Of a stretch of DNA of 7,007 nt, positions 5,798 to 7,007 are shown piece after piece. Each line of letters begins with the position of its first letter. Positions within the stretch are counted from its first letter, which is position 1. Source of the DNA: Treponema sp. (lineage in GTDB: Bacteria > Spirochaetota > Spirochaetia > Treponematales > Breznakiellaceae). Both the position numbers and the translations under genes were made by a program. Location: positions 1-7,007 of the forward strand of contig JAIRUO010000038.1 of the NCBI GenBank assembly GCA_031254385.1. Direction: 5' to 3'. The notes under the pieces were generated by a model. It did no database searches, was not told the DNA's origin, and saw only the letters and a program-made list of their open reading frames with translations.

Positions 5798-7007
5798 CTA
5801 CTCCGATGCGCCGGATTCCGTTGATTCCGCGGATTTTTCCAAGTCCGGGGATTCAGTCGAATTTCCGGTGCCAGCATCTTTTGCGGGTTTGGATTTAAGA
5901 TTCAAAAAATCCCCCAAGGTATATGCGGGCTCTTCCGATTCTTCTCCTGACATATAGCGGGAAATTTCTTCCTGCTGTACCTTCTTCTTGTAATCCCGGA
6001 TGGAAAAAGCCACCTTTTGTTTTTCCGGCTGTATTTCCAGTATTACTGCCCTGATTTTGTCCCCGGTATGATACTTTTTAAGCGCATCATCAGGATTTTC
6101 CTCGCGGTTTTCGGGGAGATTGGATTTGTGGATCAGTCCTTCTATATTGCCGGGAACCTTTACAAAAATGCCAAAATCGGTAATTGAAGAAACTTCGCCT
6201 TCCACAAGGCTTCCCGGTTTATACGCATTGGCAAAACTTTTCCAGGGGTCTTCTGTAAGCTGTTTGATTCCCAGGCGTATATTACGGCTATCCGTATCTA
6301 CGGAAATTACCATGACCTCTAATTCCTGGCCTGTCTGCAGTTCGTTGCTCGGATGCTTGATCTTCTTGGTCCAGGAAATATCGTCAGCGTGCAGGAAGCC
6401 GTCTATTCCTTCCTCCAACTGGATAAAGGCGCCAGCGTTAGTTATCTTGACAACTTTCCTTCTAAGCCGCGTTCCTACCGCATATTTTTCGGAAATATTG
6501 TTCCAGGGGTTTGCGTTGACTTGTTTAAGCCCCAAAGAAACTCGGCCAGCTTGAAGGTCGTAACCCAGAATCATACATTCTACTTCATCGCCTATATGCA
6601 CCTGTTCATCGGGCTTTTGTATCTTCTTTACCCAGGAAAACTCGCTAATATGCGCGAGTCCTTCAATTCCTTCTTCCAGCTCTATAAAAGCGCCAAAGTC
6701 CGTCAGTTTGGTTACTCTGCCCTTTACAATGTCATTGACATGGTACTTGTCTTCAAAATGAACCCAGGGATCATCGGTAAAATGTTTGAGAGAGAGGTTT
6801 ATACGCTTTTCATCGCTGTCAATGCGTATCACCTTTAAGCGTATTTCCTGGCCTTTCTTGACAAAATCCTTGGGCCGCGTTACGTGCCCCCAGCTCATAT
6901 CATTGATATGAAGAAGGCCGTCAAATCCGCCCAGATCGACAAATGCGCCAAAGGAAGTAAAACTCTTTACCACCCCACTCACATCAGAGCCTATGGGAGT
7001 ATTGGCA
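5798..7007 (-). CDS. rpsA: 30S ribosomal protein S1, C-terminal part
   Basis: The last 402 residues of an S1-type protein, which holds mRNA on the 30S subunit for translation initiation. The frame is open to the window edge, so the GTG at 6982 is an internal valine and the true start lies outside. Four S1 OB-fold repeats are visible, at roughly 7007-6764, 6763-6503, 6502-6242 and 6241-5963. Each has the G-x-V core followed by GAF or GIF, an LxGxxGLxH-like strand and a basic end. Repeats one to three end in DPW, NPW and DPW, and each contains an SW motif in its loop. The last repeat is more divergent, as is usual at the C-terminus of S1. A tail of about 55 residues rich in Ser, Glu and Lys follows and has no domain. 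In Treponema pallidum S1 is fused to cytidylate kinase at its N-terminus; whether that holds here cannot be seen. It is the first visible gene of the minus-strand set, and its promoter lies outside the window. Confidence 0.93.
   Translation of the reverse strand, partial: ANTPIGSDVSGVVKSFTSFGAFVDLGGFDGLLHINDMSWGHVTRPKDFVKKGQEIRLKVIRIDSDEKRINLSLKHFTDDPWVHFEDKYHVNDIVKGRVTKLTDFGAFIELEEGIEGLAHISEFSWVKKIQKPDEQVHIGDEVECMILGYDLQAGRVSLGLKQVNANPWNNISEKYAVGTRLRRKVVKITNAGAFIQLEEGIDGFLHADDISWTKKIKHPSNELQTGQELEVMVISVDTDSRNIRLGIKQLTEDPWKSFANAYKPGSLVEGEVSSITDFGIFVKVPGNIEGLIHKSNLPENREENPDDALKKYHTGDKIRAVILEIQPEKQKVAFSIRDYKKKVQQEEISRYMSGEESEEPAYTLGDFLNLKSKPAKDAGTGNSTESPDLEKSAESTESGASE
5801..5804 (-). promoter_or_regulatory. 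Ribosome binding site of the sigma-54 activator, inside the S1 gene end
   Basis: GGAG on the minus strand overlaps the last Glu codon of the S1 gene and comes directly before its TAG stop (5800-5798). It is eight bases from GTG 5792, the best spacing among the possible starts, so it decides the start and ties translation of the activator to S1. Confidence 0.65.

Noticed and set aside
6120..6838. Plus-strand frames of 144 and 161 codons over the S1 gene
   Set aside because: They run opposite to clearly conserved S1 repeats and encode no recognisable protein.

Overview
The window holds six protein-coding genes in two convergent groups and looks like chromosomal DNA of a spirochaete, most likely a Treponema-type organism. 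I base this on protein style, not on a database search: a PBP2 C-terminus, a fused radical SAM/DUF2344 protein, a lipoprotein with a relaxed spirochaetal-type lipobox (LFFSC), and a multi-repeat ribosomal protein S1 with an acidic Ser/Glu tail. The species cannot be fixed from the sequence. By eye, GC content is moderate in most genes and clearly lower in the lipoprotein gene.

Plus strand (1-3092): the C-terminal third of a class B penicillin-binding protein (PBP2/MrdA type, cut off by the window start) is followed after 11 bases by an 827-residue protein. That protein joins a B12-binding-like domain, a radical SAM domain, a cysteine cluster and a DUF2344 domain. The linker before DUF2344 carries a short DNA repeat (three CACGGAG cores, period 10) that is read through in frame.

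Convergent gap (3093-3287): no gene. It contains two facing arrays of 8-base units, CACAAAGG-like on the left and their reverse complement on the right, which together can fold into a long imperfect hairpin.

Minus strand (7007 down to 3288): a tightly packed set read from right to left. Ribosomal protein S1 (5' end outside the window, four S1 repeats visible) is followed after 5 bases by a sigma-54 activator that lacks a receiver domain, after 8 bases by a membrane-anchored TPR protein, and after 7 bases by an unrecognised lipoprotein. Ribosome binding sites lie in or against the end of the preceding gene, so the four genes are probably one transcript with coupled translation. This places a probably signal-independent sigma-54 activator under the expression of a core translation gene.

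I do not see a complete undescribed system. The points most worth a second look are the octamer arrays and the related linker repeat, the S1/sigma-54 activator coupling with a GAFTSA variant in the sigma-54 contact loop, and departures from the usual radical SAM family motifs.
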